Source: Methanosarcinaceae archaeon
GTDB taxonomy: Archaea; Halobacteriota; Methanosarcinia; Methanosarcinales; Methanosarcinaceae
Direction: 5' to 3'
Assembly (NCBI GenBank): GCA_030596385.1
Contig: JAUVKD010000064.1
Location: 1 to 6,072, forward strand
DNA: 6,072 nt
Part shown: positions 4,981-6,072 of the stretch, in pieces
How the letters are laid out: each line of letters opens with the position of its first letter
Position numbering within the stretch: the stretch's first letter is position 1
Position numbers and translations under genes: made by a program
Notes under the pieces: generated by a model
Seen by the model: only the letters and a program-made list of their open reading frames with translations
What the model was told of the DNA's origin: nothing
Database searches by the model: none

Positions 4981-5328
4981 ATGAAACTTGAACAAATACT
5001 AAAAGATAACAAAGCTGAAGGTAATGAAAAACATCTTCCTGTTATTGAGATCGGTAAAGATCACGGAAAAAACGAGATAGATGTTGTACGGGTATTTGTA
5101 GGTAAGGAAGTACCGCATCCAAATACGATAGAGCACCACATTGCATGGATTGAATTATACGGAGTGAAACAAGATGAACAGGTGATTGATCTTGGCAGGG
5201 TGGAATTTGCACCTGCATTTACAAACCCAAATGTTCGATTTCAGGTACCTGTTACGGAATTTAAGGCTTTTTGTGCACTTTCTTATTGTAATGTCCATGG
5301 CTTATGGCAAAATTGTATGGAGTTATAG
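4981..5328 (+). CDS. Superoxide reductase, neelaredoxin type (class II, one-iron)
   Basis: This enzyme reduces superoxide to hydrogen peroxide at a mononuclear His4-Cys iron centre, without releasing oxygen. At 115 residues it has the single-domain size. The desulforedoxin domain with its first iron site, present at the N-terminus of desulfoferrodoxins, is absent. The motifs are complete: EKHLP (16-20) gives Glu16, Lys17 and ligand His18; VPHP gives His46; IEHHI gives His52; and the C-terminal YCNVHGLW gives ligands Cys103 and His106. The frame is open upstream to 4837, but those 48 residues match nothing in the family. ATG 4981 follows AGGGTGA at 4969-4975 by five bases, so I chose it. It is first in an apparent operon with rubrerythrin (18-nt gap) and flavodoxin. 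The product is cytoplasmic and needs an electron donor such as rubredoxin or flavodoxin. Confidence 0.92.
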   Translation: MKLEQILKDNKAEGNEKHLPVIEIGKDHGKNEIDVVRVFVGKEVPHPNTIEHHIAWIELYGVKQDEQVIDLGRVEFAPAFTNPNVRFQVPVTEFKAFCALSYCNVHGLWQNCMEL

Positions 5329-5346
5329 TCAAATCAAGGTGATACA

Positions 5347-5841
5347 ATGACAACACAAAATAACCTGAAAGAAGCTTTTGCCGGAGAGTCGCAGGCGAAT
5401 AGGAGATACCTTGCTTTTGCAGAAAAGGCTGAACAGGAAGGATATACTTCAGTAGCAAAATTATTCAGGGCAGTGGCAGCCGCCGAGACTGTCCATGCTT
5501 TAAACCACCTGCGGGTAATGGGTGCAATAGGCAGTACTGCCGAGAACCTGAAAACTGCGATAAAAGGAGAGAATGAAGAGTTCCAGAAAATGTACCCGGA
5601 ATTTATAGAAGAGGCAAAAAAAGAAAAGGCAGCAGATGCAGTAATCCTGAGCTTTGATGTAGCTAATAAGGTTGAAGAGATCCATTCAGGCTTATATAAT
5701 GAAGCTCTGGATAACCTCGGAAAAAACAAGCAAGTTGAATATTACGTTTGCCAAATATGTGGTAATACGGTAGAAAACAACCCGCTTGATAGATGTCCTA
5801 TCTGTAATGCACCGAGTAAAATGTTCAAGAAGATTGACTGA
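5347..5841 (+). CDS. rbr: Rubrerythrin (diiron peroxidase with C-terminal rubredoxin domain)
   Basis: Rubrerythrin reduces hydrogen peroxide to water in anaerobes and so completes the work of superoxide reductase encoded just upstream. Its 164 residues comprise a four-helix ferritin-like domain (about 1-125) with diiron ligands in Glu14 (GESQANRRY), Glu47 and His50 (AETVH), Glu75 and Glu78 (GENEEF), and Glu110 and His113 (EEIH). The rubredoxin-like domain follows, with CQIC (135-138) and CPIC (150-153) binding one iron. All ligands are intact and the domain order is the classical one. The ATG at 5347 follows AAGGTGAT at 5336-5343 closely. It lies 18 nt after the superoxide reductase stop, and the flavodoxin start follows within about a dozen bases of its own stop, so the three are very probably co-transcribed. 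The product is cytoplasmic. Confidence 0.96.
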   Translation: MTTQNNLKEAFAGESQANRRYLAFAEKAEQEGYTSVAKLFRAVAAAETVHALNHLRVMGAIGSTAENLKTAIKGENEEFQKMYPEFIEEAKKEKAADAVILSFDVANKVEEIHSGLYNEALDNLGKNKQVEYYVCQICGNTVENNPLDRCPICNAPSKMFKKID

Positions 5842-5852
5842 GGTGTCAATAT

Positions 5853-6072
5853 ATGCCTAAACTTACAATAATATACGGAACCGGAACCGGAAATACCGAT
5901 AAAATTGCAAAGGCTATTGAAGATGGAGCAAAAAATGCAGGGATGGAAGTAACCATGAAAAAAGTGGATTTGGGTACTCCGGTTGACATTAAAAATGCAG
6001 ATGCTATAGCTGTAGGTTCTGCCACATATAGGGGAGCAGCCATGCCCAGCGTTATCAATTATATAAAGGAAA
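5853..6072 (+). CDS. Flavodoxin family protein, N-terminal part (cut by window edge)
   Basis: The first 73 codons of an FMN-binding flavodoxin-like protein. After the first strand (KLTIIY) comes the phosphate-binding loop GTGTGNTDKIA (residues 9-19), matching the flavodoxin T/S-x-T-G-N-T signature. The second strand EVTMKKVDL and then AIAVGSATYRGAAMPSVINYI fit the region around the 50s FMN loop, where tyrosine in SATYRG may stack on the flavin. There is no N-terminal oxygen-reductase domain, so this is not the front part of an FprA-type protein. A start at ATG 5853 is supported by GAGGTGT at 5840-5846, which overlaps the rubrerythrin stop and indicates translational coupling. Its probable role is electron carrier to rubrerythrin and superoxide reductase or a related redox partner, inferred from the operon. 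The C-terminal half lies outside the window. Confidence 0.9.
   Translation, partial: MPKLTIIYGTGTGNTDKIAKAIEDGAKNAGMEVTMKKVDLGTPVDIKNADAIAVGSATYRGAAMPSVINYIKE

Noticed and set aside
5334..5729. 131-residue minus-strand open frame opposite rubrerythrin
   Set aside because: It is the antisense of a complete rubrerythrin gene with all metal ligands, and its composition is an antisense artefact.
5846..6058. 70-residue minus-strand open frame opposite the flavodoxin
   Set aside because: The plus strand here clearly encodes the FMN-binding loop of flavodoxin.

Overview
The window looks archaeal, most likely from a methanogen-related member of the Methanosarcinales; I cannot name the genus. The reasons are a fused Fae-HPS enzyme (formaldehyde-activating enzyme joined to hexulose-6-phosphate synthase), a short archaeal-type triosephosphate isomerase of 222 residues, a geranylgeranyl-reductase-type flavoprotein, Shine-Dalgarno sites of the GGAGG/GGTGA type combined with TATA-box-like promoters, and AT-rich spacers with T-rich 3' ends.

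Layout. Positions 1-271 hold the end of an open frame that resembles a broken histidine-kinase ATPase domain, followed by non-coding DNA. Positions 272-1417 encode an FAD-dependent geranylgeranyl reductase family protein. The 769-nt gap 1418-2186 has a terminator-like hairpin, what look like two decayed zinc-ribbon mini-genes (one stopped by an in-frame TAG, the other frameshifted), a 12-bp tandem repeat and several inverted repeats leading into the fae-hps promoter. Positions 2187-3365 encode Fae-HPS, which ends at a perfect terminator hairpin. A separate AT-rich promoter built on a 10-bp palindrome precedes tpiA (3508-4176, GTG start). After a spacer rich in inverted repeats, a small four-helix membrane protein of unknown function lies on the minus strand (4412-4750). 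Divergent from it is an oxygen-defence operon: neelaredoxin-type superoxide reductase (4981-5328), rubrerythrin (5347-5841) and a flavodoxin cut by the right edge (5853-6072).

How the genes fit together. Fae-HPS and TpiA serve central carbon metabolism. In archaea without an oxidative pentose phosphate pathway, HPS run in reverse supplies ribulose 5-phosphate and the Fae domain captures the released formaldehyde on tetrahydromethanopterin. TpiA links the triose phosphates of gluconeogenesis. Despite their proximity, the two genes appear to be separate transcription units. The superoxide reductase and rubrerythrin convert superoxide to peroxide and then to water without producing oxygen. The co-transcribed flavodoxin is a plausible electron donor or partner.

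I found no mobile element, CRISPR array, tRNA or rRNA. All complete genes belong to recognisable families except the small membrane protein. The least ordinary parts are the decayed zinc-ribbon stretch and the structured leaders before fae-hps and tpiA. I do not see convincing evidence for a new multi-gene system.
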